Part shown: positions 1 to 5,442 of the stretch, in pieces | Layout of the letters: each line of letters starts with the position of its first letter | Numbering within the stretch: the first letter of the stretch is position 1 | Assembly: GCA_003161835.1 (NCBI GenBank) | Contig: PMNO01000189.1 | Coordinates: forward strand, 1 to 7,548 | Length of the DNA stretch: 7,548 nucleotides | DNA from: Myxococcales bacterium | Lineage (GTDB): Bacteria; Myxococcota_A; Polyangia; Fen-1088 | Direction of reading: 5' to 3' | The notes under the pieces: model-generated | Told to the model about the DNA's origin: nothing | Databases searched by the model: none | The model's input: only the letters and a program-made list of their open reading frames with translations | Translations under genes and position numbers: made by a program

Positions 1-56
1 TAGGACGGCGCCCTCTCACGGCGCAGACTCGGGTTCAATTCCCGATGGGGTCACCA
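1..56 (+). tRNA. tRNA-Glu (anticodon CTC), 3' part; 5' end outside window
   Basis: The anticodon arm is complete: stem GCGCC (8-12), loop CTCTCAC (13-19) and stem GGCGC (20-24), which puts CTC (15-17) at the anticodon and reads the Glu codon GAG. The T arm follows with a perfect stem TCGGG/CCCGA (29-33 with 41-45) and loop TTCAATT (34-40). Then come the acceptor 3' strand TGGGGTC (46-52), discriminator A53 and a genomically encoded CCA (54-56). The acceptor 5' strand and most of the D arm lie left of the window. The 3' half of tRNA genes is a common attB for tyrosine integrases, and an integrase gene lies immediately beyond it, so this is probably the element's attachment site. Confidence 0.93.
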
Positions 57-62
57 CGATAA

Positions 63-80
63 GTCGCGCGAACCGCGGAC
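63..80 (+). terminator. Small GC-rich hairpin between tRNA-Glu and integrase
   Basis: GTC(g)CGCG AAC CGCGGAC folds into a 7-bp stem with one bulged G and a 3-nt loop. It sits between the convergent tRNA-Glu and integrase genes and could help end transcription from either side. No real U-tract follows on either strand, so it is at best a weak or factor-assisted terminator. Confidence 0.25.
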
Positions 81-87
81 TTAGAAG

Positions 88-780
88 CTAATTCACAGTC
101 TCGGAAGCCGCGGTTGGCACCAGGTTGGCACGAATTTCCGCCGCAGGCGCGTTCGCCGTGAGCGGATCCGTGCCGAATGAGAGCAGGCTGATGAAGTTGT
201 CGCCTGCCCCCGGAGCGAGGTGTCCGTACCTCTCGCTGGTGGTGATGGACGAGTGGCCGAGCCACCGCTGGACGACGCGCAAGGGAGCGCCGCCTGACAC
301 CAGCACACTGGCGAAGCTGTGCCGAAGTCCGTGCCACGGGATCTGCCGCAACCCCGCGCGCCGTTGCGCTGCCCACAGATGCTCGCGCATCTGCCCGGGC
401 CGGAGTCGTGTTCCATCGTCGTTGACGAAGATCCACTCGCTACCGTGTTCGATCGCGCGCAGCGCCTGCGACAACTCCGGCGTAAGCGGCACGGCGCGAT
501 GCCGTCCGCTCTTGGTGCCGGCTATGGCCTTGCCCCCCGGTGCCGACTGCCGGATGTGAATCATCCGGGACATCCAATCGACATCGCCCCACCGGATCGC
601 GATCTGCTCGCCCATGCGTGCCCCCGTTGCCAACGGGAACAGCAGGAGCGCGCGCTCCCACTCGTCCCGCGCCACCGCCACCAACCGCGCCGCTTCTTCC
701 GAGCGGTACCACTCCCACTGCGGATCGTCGACCTTCACCTTGGGAAGACGAGGCATCATCGCCAGGTATCCCCATTCCAC
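88..780 (-). CDS. Tyrosine recombinase/phage-type integrase, N-terminally truncated
   Basis: The catalytic domain of a site-specific tyrosine recombinase is complete. Numbered from the GTG at 780, the active-site set is R55 (GARMGE), K90 (GTKSGR), H150 and R153 (HGLRH), H176 (LGHSS) and nucleophile Y185 (ERYGHL). Such enzymes cut and join DNA at att sites to insert or excise elements. The GTG at 780 is really an internal valine of the usual linker (AVEWGYL). Integrase-like sequence continues upstream in frame (GLKDKSIRNIRTTLSTI, about 790-843), preceded by an Arg/Glu/Lys-rich stretch, and the frame stays open to 993 with no ATG, GTG or TTG. The first real ATG codons (754-759) lie after the linker. 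The SAM-like core-binding domain and arm-binding region, normally 150 or more residues, are therefore missing and the gene is probably inactive. It ends 31 bp from the tRNA-Glu CCA end and reads toward it, as expected for an integrase at its att site. Confidence 0.85.
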   Translation of the reverse strand: MEWGYLAMMPRLPKVKVDDPQWEWYRSEEAARLVAVARDEWERALLLFPLATGARMGEQIAIRWGDVDWMSRMIHIRQSAPGGKAIAGTKSGRHRAVPLTPELSQALRAIEHGSEWIFVNDDGTRLRPGQMREHLWAAQRRAGLRQIPWHGLRHSFASVLVSGGAPLRVVQRWLGHSSITTSERYGHLAPGAGDNFISLLSFGTDPLTANAPAAEIRANLVPTAASETVN

Positions 781-993
781 CGCTGACGAGGGGATCGTGC
801 TGAGGGTGGTCCGGATGTTGCGGATGGACTTGTCCTTCAGCCCTCGGGGTTTGCGGCGTCGTTCCCGCGTCGCCCGGAGTTTTTCCTCTTCGCGTCGCCT
901 GCGTTTGAGCCCGAGCTGCGCGGCTCGTCCCTTTCGTGAGTAACCGTGGGTTGAGGAATCAGCAGAAACGCAGCGCGTGATTACCGAAAACCA

Positions 994-1174
994 TCAATGA
1001 CGTCAGGCAGTTAGATGGAACAGCAATTGTCGCAGGCGCAGCTCCCTCTATATTTTTCCCAGCGAACACGACCGGTTAGGGCGCCGTGAGCTCCGGCCCT
1101 TTATCTTGCGATGCGGGATCGAACGTCTGCATTCACCTACGTCCGTGTGGAAGGTCGACCTCGCATCGCAGACA
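994..1174. other. AT-richer spacer between integrase remnant and hipA-like gene
   Basis: No convincing coding frame on either strand. Base composition changes here from the GC-rich integrase remnant to the AT-richer toxin segment; for example there is a CTCTATATTTTTCCC stretch near 1047-1061. The deletion end point that removed the integrase N-terminus is probably between about 910 and 1000. I see no clear intrinsic terminator for either flanking gene. Confidence 0.5.
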
Positions 1175-2557
1175 TCAAGGCGATGCGCCTCGGCGAACGG
1201 GAAGGAAGGACGCTAGGTGTCGAGAACCCTCAAGAACGGAACGATTTCCGGAGGCGACATATCGAAAGTCAGTTGATATTCGCTGGTCTGAAGCAACGGC
1301 CGTCCAGAATTCGAGAGCAGCGTCCACAACAGACGTCCATATCGATCCGTGTTCGGGGCTCGGGGTTAGCGGAATGAAATTCCTTTGAACGATCGTCGAT
1401 TGCTGGGGAGCGTAGAGCATGGGCAACATGTCATAAGTTGGCGCCACATCTAGCAGGCGGCGTCCACGCGTGAAAAAGGCCAAATTTCCCGAGTGCATAT
1501 CAGTATTGGCAATCAGATGACCGAAGGCCTCTCGCCAAAAAATTTCGTCATACACATCATCTGCAATGTGCTCCTGTACCAGGAGGGACCTGGCGGTGGC
1601 GCTCCAACTTTGAAGGGATCCAACGAATTGTGCGTCGAGCGGAAAGAGGGAAATGACCCCGTGCCTTCCACCTTGCGGTGTCCGGTCAAAGCGTTCCATT
1701 TCTAGAAAGACACGATCACTAGTTTCAATAATCTCGGATGTAACCGAGTTGTGATCATGGGCGGCGAGCGTCTGATGCGCGATGTGTTCTGCAATTAGCA
1801 AGTCGCCGACTCGGCGAGAGACCGGATTGGTGAGGGACGGAGAGAACTTCACGATCACCTCGATGCGCTCTCGTCCTTTAGTCGCGATAAATTTCGGCTG
1901 TTCGCCCGCGGCAGAAGATCCGGGATCCCCTGAACTAAGGACATTGTCTGCGAGCTGGGGGTAAATCGTTGCACGATCCTGAAGTGAAATCGGTGCCTCC
2001 GGAATCGCGCTATTTTTGACGTACAAGCGGAACGCTTCTTCGCCAATAATCAGATTTCCCGGAAGATTCCATCCATATTTGGCCAAGTACGAGAGGCACT
2101 GATTCGACGTCCAATGCTGAATGTTTTCTGGCAGACCGAGATCAGGATGCCGTCGCGGAATCATACGTCCTAGGAATCCGGAAGGTCTCAAGTCATGCAA
2201 GAAGTAAGGCAAGTCTTCGAAGAATGCCGAGTCGAAGTCGTCAGTTGATGCTTCAAAAAAGAATCCATTGGACCTGAGGGCATGGAGCGTACCGATCTGC
2301 GTCGCCTGACGCGTTGTATCAATTGCATAGATGGGGACCGTGCGTCCTATGCCCGGAATGTCTCGGTAGGCTGCATAGCGAACAGCGCGCGCGCGCCCAG
2401 TTATGAGGAGGTTCGGGCGCATCGTTTTCACAAGGCGTGAGAACGACGGTTGGCTGATTCCTAGAGCCCGAGCCGCCTCGGGACCGGAGGCAGAGCCGCG
2501 CCCCGCGAGGTAGAGAGCTAACTCCTGGGCGCTCTGTTGATCCATTTTCGATGCCAT
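1175..2557 (-). CDS. HipA-family Ser/Thr kinase toxin, YjjJ/HipH type, with fused N-terminal HTH
   Basis: The 460-residue protein (from ATG 2557) has an N-terminal winged-HTH-like segment (about 22-46: EAARALGISQPSFSRLVKTM) fused to a HipA kinase fold. Visible kinase features are SAAGEQPK (215-222), matching the E. coli HipA loop SVAGAQEK that carries autophosphorylated Ser150, so S215 is the likely counterpart; the ATP-binding lysine in VIVKFSP (K237); the catalytic loop HLIANTDMHSGN (D353, N358); and the metal-binding aspartate in APTYDMLP (D376). Length and order fit YjjJ/HipH proteins, which lack a separate HipB and carry the HTH themselves. No hipB-like gene lies on either side. Family knowledge: E. 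coli HipA phosphorylates glutamyl-tRNA synthetase and arrests growth; the substrate here is unknown. Two ATGs (2557 and 2545) and a TTG (2590) could start it; the promoter at 2582-2610 excludes the TTG. Base composition is visibly AT-richer than its neighbours, suggesting acquisition by transfer. Confidence 0.9.
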   Translation of the reverse strand: MASKMDQQSAQELALYLAGRGSASGPEAARALGISQPSFSRLVKTMRPNLLITGRARAVRYAAYRDIPGIGRTVPIYAIDTTRQATQIGTLHALRSNGFFFEASTDDFDSAFFEDLPYFLHDLRPSGFLGRMIPRRHPDLGLPENIQHWTSNQCLSYLAKYGWNLPGNLIIGEEAFRLYVKNSAIPEAPISLQDRATIYPQLADNVLSSGDPGSSAAGEQPKFIATKGRERIEVIVKFSPSLTNPVSRRVGDLLIAEHIAHQTLAAHDHNSVTSEIIETSDRVFLEMERFDRTPQGGRHGVISLFPLDAQFVGSLQSWSATARSLLVQEHIADDVYDEIFWREAFGHLIANTDMHSGNLAFFTRGRRLLDVAPTYDMLPMLYAPQQSTIVQRNFIPLTPSPEHGSIWTSVVDAALEFWTAVASDQRISTDFRYVASGNRSVLEGSRHLASFLPVRRGASP

Positions 2558-2581
2558 ATTTGAATAGATACCTGAATCGAT

Positions 2582-2610
2582 AATATACAATGGTCATAAG
2601 CTGTTGTCTT
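2582..2610 (-). promoter_or_regulatory. Predicted sigma70-like promoter of the hipA-like gene
   Basis: Read on the minus strand, a -35 AAGACA (2605-2610, 4 of 6 consensus bases) is followed by a 17-bp spacer and a -10 TATATT (2582-2587, 5 of 6). Transcription would begin near 2575, leaving a short leader before ATG 2557. The Shine-Dalgarno match ahead of that ATG is weak. The fused HTH of the product may act here, but no operator can be assigned. Confidence 0.5.
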
Positions 2611-2654
2611 GGAGATGTACGCTTACGAGAATGGATTTTAGGGTGCTCGGTGGC

Positions 2655-3185
2655 TCAGGAGAGAAGCAGGGTACACGGCTGGTATATATACCAGCCGTGA
2701 TACGAGAAGACATCGGCGATGTCCCCATCGAAATTGTTGGCCCGCCCGTTGGGCGAATGGGCGTCGGCCACCGAGGAGATGAAGGTGCTGCCGGCATGCA
2801 GCGCGGTGCAGTCCGCCCGGTGCTGAAACGTGCCGCTGTCGTTTGCACAGTCCGGGTATTTACCGGCGCCGAGCGACGTCGAGATGACGGCGACGTGCAG
2901 GTTGGGGAGGCCTCCCTCCACCTGCTTCAGGACATTCATGAAGTCAGGCAGCCGCTGGGCCATCTTCGTTTGTAAGGGCTCCATCGACAGGGAATTGTCC
3001 ACCACGAACAACAGATCCAGATCGCGGTTGACCGACTGCTGGAACCGGTTCTTGACGACCTGGCTCGGGCTGCCCGCGGGCGCCACCAGCTTCCGCGCGT
3101 TGCAGGCCCAGACGACCGGGACGAGTGCCGCGCAAGCCACCCAACGGAGACAACGCCAACGCAATATGAGTGACAGACGATTCAT
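2655..3185 (-). CDS. VWA-domain lipoprotein, C-terminally truncated
   Basis: The ATG at 3185 is chosen because AGGAGGAG (3190-3197) lies at ideal spacing before it. The 176-residue product begins with a basic n-region and a hydrophobic stretch ending in VVWAC (C28), a plausible though imperfect lipobox (Trp at -2). It then enters a von Willebrand A domain: DLLFVVDNSLSM (57-68) carries the MIDAS motif DxSxS (D63, S65, S67), followed by PNLHVAVISTSLGAG and FDGDIADVFS (152-161). Related lipoproteins in myxobacteria are usually several hundred residues long. Here similarity stops at S161 (about 2703), and the last 15 residues are encoded by the palindrome and AT-rich DNA up to a stop at 2655-2657. 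The rest of the VWA domain and the C-terminus are missing, so it is most likely a pseudogene broken by an insertion or deletion. Its function in the intact state is unknown (surface adhesion or metal-dependent binding is typical of VWA domains). Confidence 0.75.
   Translation of the reverse strand: MNRLSLILRWRCLRWVACAALVPVVWACNARKLVAPAGSPSQVVKNRFQQSVNRDLDLLFVVDNSLSMEPLQTKMAQRLPDFMNVLKQVEGGLPNLHVAVISTSLGAGKYPDCANDSGTFQHRADCTALHAGSTFISSVADAHSPNGRANNFDGDIADVFSYHGWYIYQPCTLLLS
2674..2699. repeat. Perfect 26-bp palindrome at the hipA/VWA junction
   Basis: Half-site CACGGCTGGTATA is followed directly by its exact reverse complement, with an alternating TA centre and no loop. It lies 63 bp upstream of the hipA-like -35 box and just outside the point (about 2703) where the VWA lipoprotein loses similarity to its family. 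There is no T-tract, so it is not an intrinsic terminator. It could be an operator for the fused HTH, an element end or recombination site, or a cruciform at a deletion scar. Symmetry is certain; function is not. Confidence 0.8.
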
Positions 3186-3189
3186 CGGA

Positions 3190-3197
3190 CTCCTCCT
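3190..3197 (-). promoter_or_regulatory. Strong Shine-Dalgarno of the VWA lipoprotein gene
   Basis: AGGAGGAG on the minus strand, 4 nt from its edge to the ATG at 3185. It settles the start in favour of 3185 over the longer open frame reaching 3266, whose N-terminal extension would not fit a lipoprotein signal. Confidence 0.75.
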
Positions 3198-3571
3198 CGA
3201 ATGTGAAATGTGAGCGACGGTGACGGGTGACGGATGACACAAGCGGCATTCACGACGCGCCGGCATGGGCCAACGACGCGACGGGATGGGACGCTGGTGC
3301 CCACCCGGACGGACGAACAGCCCAGACCGCGATGGCGGCGCCTAGACGACAACGCCCTCGCCGGAGATTTTTTGAGCAACGGAACCGGGCGTGGAGCCCC
3401 CTGCAGAGGGCTGGCGCCTGGTTCCTTCGGCCTCTGACCCTACTGTCTCCGGCGCGCGGAAATTCAGATCAACTATTTCGGCCAGGTCTATTTTTCGACG
3501 ACCGGCGCAATTCCGCCGGAGGCCTCTGCTTTTTTTGAGCAGATTGCCGCGCCGCCGGAGACTGAATCGAT
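3198..3571. promoter_or_regulatory. Divergent intergenic region between VWA lipoprotein and ECF sigma operon
   Basis: About 370 bp without a convincing gene; the open frames here are Arg/Pro-rich and lack family character. Promoters for both flanking transcripts should lie here. The right half (3468-3540) is locally AT-richer, with CTATTTTTC near 3488 and a T7 run at 3530-3536, about 35 bp before the sigma start. I could not place a confident -35/-10 pair or an ECF-type (GGAAC...CGT) promoter. Confidence 0.5.
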
Positions 3572-4186
3572 GTGGATCACCCGCTGCGAATCGTTCGCGC
3601 GCCCTGGAGCGGAGACACCGTGGACCACGTCGACGATGCCCGTCTGGTGGCGGGGCTACGCGCCCGCGAGGCGTGGGCCGGACCCGCTCTGATCCAGCGC
3701 TACGGTAACCACGTCCGCCGGTTGCTGTTTCGCATACTGGGCAGCCAGGGTGAAGAACACGAGGACGTATTTCAGGACGTCGTGACCGAGGTCTGGCAAG
3801 GCATCGCCAAGCTGAAGGACGCGCACGCGCTGAAACCGTGGCTGACTCGCATTGCCGTTTTCACCGCACGCAGCGCCCTGCGCGGACGCAGGCGACGGCA
3901 TTGGCTGTCGTTTTTCGAGGAGATCCCCGAGATCGAGGCGGCCTGGGCGGGACCCGACTTGCGCGAAGCCGCTCGCGCCGTCTATGAAATCTTCGAGCGT
4001 ATGCCAGTCGACGAACGCATTCCGTTCTCGTTACGGATGCTTGACGACCTCGATCTCGAAACCACGGCCGACGCCTGCGGGACGTCGTTGGCGACAGTGA
4101 GACGACGCCTGGTCAGGGCCGAGCGCCGGTTCTTCAAGCTGGCGCGCCAGTACGACGTTCTTCGCCCCTGGGTGGAGTCGCGATGA
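3572..4186 (+). CDS. ECF-type sigma-70 family RNA polymerase sigma factor
   Basis: This 204-residue protein has the two-domain layout of ECF sigma factors, which direct RNA polymerase to a small stress or envelope regulon. Region 2 spans about 22-108: DARLVAGLRAREAWAGPALIQ, then the helix DVFQDVVTEVW (65-75, binding core polymerase) and LKPWLTRIAVFTARSALRGRRRR, covering -10 recognition. Region 4 spans about 138-190, with MPVDERIPFSLRMLDDL and the helix-turn-helix TTADACGTSLATVRRRLVRAE for -35 recognition. Region 3 is absent, as usual for ECF. The start is GTG with GGAG (3557-3560) 11 nt upstream; a second GTG at 3620 is possible and would still keep region 2. It is the first gene of the operon and overlaps the FecR-domain gene by 4 nt (ATGA), so the FecR protein is probably its cognate regulator. 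Confidence 0.92.
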   Translation: MDHPLRIVRAPWSGDTVDHVDDARLVAGLRAREAWAGPALIQRYGNHVRRLLFRILGSQGEEHEDVFQDVVTEVWQGIAKLKDAHALKPWLTRIAVFTARSALRGRRRRHWLSFFEEIPEIEAAWAGPDLREAARAVYEIFERMPVDERIPFSLRMLDDLDLETTADACGTSLATVRRRLVRAERRFFKLARQYDVLRPWVESR

Positions 4187-5442
4187 CGGAACGTCCCCGA
4201 GCCCGCGCCGACAGGAGCCTGTGGCAGCGGCTGGCCACGGTCCAGGATGCCGCATTGGCCGATCCGGCCGGTGGGTCGGTTGCCCACGTTGGCGGCGGTG
4301 GCGCGCGCGGCGACCGGGCGCGATCCCGACCGCGGAGGCAAAAATTGCTTGCCGGCAAGCTGCTGCTCGCGACGACGACACTCTGCGCTGTGGTGCTGGC
4401 GTTGGCGCTGGCGCTGCGCCGGGCAGCGCCGCCGCAGTCATGGGAGGCAGGCCGAATCATCGATGCTGCGGACGAGGGGCGACCGATCTTCACTGACGCC
4501 CGCAGCGATCTGCCTCTGCGGTTCGTCGACGGCTCGACCATCACGTTTCGCGCCGACTCCGCCGGGCGCTTGCAGCGACTGACGGGATCGGGGGCGGAGG
4601 TGATGCTCGAACGCGGGCGGTTAGACGCGCACGTCGTGCACGGGCGGTCGACCCTGTGGCTGGTGCACGCAGGAGCGTTCCGTGTGCGCGTGACGGGAAC
4701 GCGTTTCGCCGTGATCTGGTCGGCCGCGCACGGACTGGATGTCGTGGTGCACGAGGGGTCGGTCATGATTGAAGGCGGCTCGCTGGGCGCGGGCGTCCCG
4801 CTGTCGGCGGGCCACCGCCTCACGATCGTGCGCGGCGTCGTGCGCACCGAGGCTGGTCCCGGGGGGGGAGACGCGAAGGCGAGCGATCAGCGGAACGCGC
4901 CGCCTCCGGCGCAGAGTGCGCCGCCTGCCGCCGCCTCTCCGCACGGGCTCGCCCCCGAGCCGGACTGGTTCGCCCTCGCTCAGCGGGGCGCGTATCGTCA
5001 GGCACGTGCCGTCGCCAGCGGTTTGGGCTGGGACGTCCTGTGCCGCGAATCGGACGCTCGCCGGCTGTTGATGCTGGGGGATGTGGCCCGGCACGCCGAC
5101 GCCGCCGACGACGCCCGCCGCGCGTTCGAATCCCTGGTGACCCGTTTTCCCCACAGCCGCCTGACCGCCGACGCGGTCTTCAGTCTGGGCCGCCTTGCGT
5201 TCGAGGCGGATCGGCCGACCGAAGCCGCACGCTGGTTCCAGCGCTACGTCGACGATTGGCCTCGCGGACCGATGGGAGATCAGGCCAGCGGTCGCTTACT
5301 CGAGTGCGCGCTCCGCCGCGGCGACACCGCCGCCGCCCGGGCGGCGGCGGTGGCCTATCTGGCGCGGGCGCCTCAGGGTTCGCACGCGTCTTTGGCCAAC
5401 GAAGTGCTTCGCCGGCAACCTGCGACCGCTGGGTCACCGTGA
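4183..5442 (+). CDS. FecR-domain single-pass membrane regulator with C-terminal TPR-like repeats (putative anti-sigma)
   Basis: A 419-residue inner-membrane protein. Residues 1-56 are cytoplasmic, short and Arg-rich, with SLWQRLATVQDAALADP as the likely sigma-contact helix. One transmembrane helix follows (about 57-78). The periplasmic FecR domain (about 105-215) has the family signature VRVTGTRFAV (168-177) then VVVHEGSVMIEG. A Pro/Ala/Gly-rich linker (about 224-258) leads to TPR/YbgF-like helical repeats (about 262-408: ARRAFESLVTRFPHSR, DAVFSLGRLAFEADRPTEAARWF), typical of protein-protein contact in the periplasm. FecR proteins of iron-uptake systems pass an envelope signal to an ECF sigma factor, and the 4-nt overlap with the sigma gene supports that pairing. 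Here no TonB receptor is present, and the TPR module probably contacts another partner, perhaps the barrel protein encoded next. The start ATG has GGAG (4174-4177) 5 nt before it. An 8-G run (4861-4868) lies in the linker. Confidence 0.85.
   Translation: MTERPRARADRSLWQRLATVQDAALADPAGGSVAHVGGGGARGDRARSRPRRQKLLAGKLLLATTTLCAVVLALALALRRAAPPQSWEAGRIIDAADEGRPIFTDARSDLPLRFVDGSTITFRADSAGRLQRLTGSGAEVMLERGRLDAHVVHGRSTLWLVHAGAFRVRVTGTRFAVIWSAAHGLDVVVHEGSVMIEGGSLGAGVPLSAGHRLTIVRGVVRTEAGPGGGDAKASDQRNAPPPAQSAPPAAASPHGLAPEPDWFALAQRGAYRQARAVASGLGWDVLCRESDARRLLMLGDVARHADAADDARRAFESLVTRFPHSRLTADAVFSLGRLAFEADRPTEAARWFQRYVDDWPRGPMGDQASGRLLECALRRGDTAAARAAAVAYLARAPQGSHASLANEVLRRQPATAGSP
5325..5352. repeat. Perfect 28-bp GC palindrome inside the FecR-TPR gene
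   Basis: CACCGCCGCCGCCC is followed by its exact reverse complement. It encodes the Ala/Arg run TAAARAAAV of the TPR region, where GCC codons are followed by GCG codons, so protein composition probably accounts for it. The mRNA could form a very stable hairpin about 90 nt before the stop and the downstream start. Confidence 0.7.

Noticed and set aside
1078..1103. Terminator hairpin AGGGC...GCCCT followed by TTTAT downstream of the integrase/hipA spacer
   Set aside because: Only 5 bp pair cleanly with a 13-nt loop, and no gene reads into it on the plus strand.
2558..2590. TTG start of the hipA-like gene at 2590
   Set aside because: The predicted -10 box covers 2582-2587, so this codon would lie upstream of the transcript start; ATG 2557 or 2545 is better.
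3515..3536. Intrinsic terminator/attenuator before the sigma gene (GC-rich segment followed by T7)
   Set aside because: The possible stem is only about 4 bp with a mismatch (GAGGCCTC has no loop), so the T7 run alone is not enough.
3227..3538. Plus-strand open frames in the divergent spacer as small genes
   Set aside because: Arg/Pro-rich, no domain character, no ribosome site; typical of random frames in GC-rich DNA.
5325..5352. 28-bp GC palindrome as a regulatory site
   Set aside because: It lies in a frame that clearly codes for Ala-rich TPR helices and follows from GCC runs meeting GCG runs; listed as a repeat only.
5040..5438. Extended N-terminus of the barrel protein reaching back to 5040
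   Set aside because: It is the shadow of the FecR-TPR frame; the GTGA overlap and signal peptide place the start at 5439.
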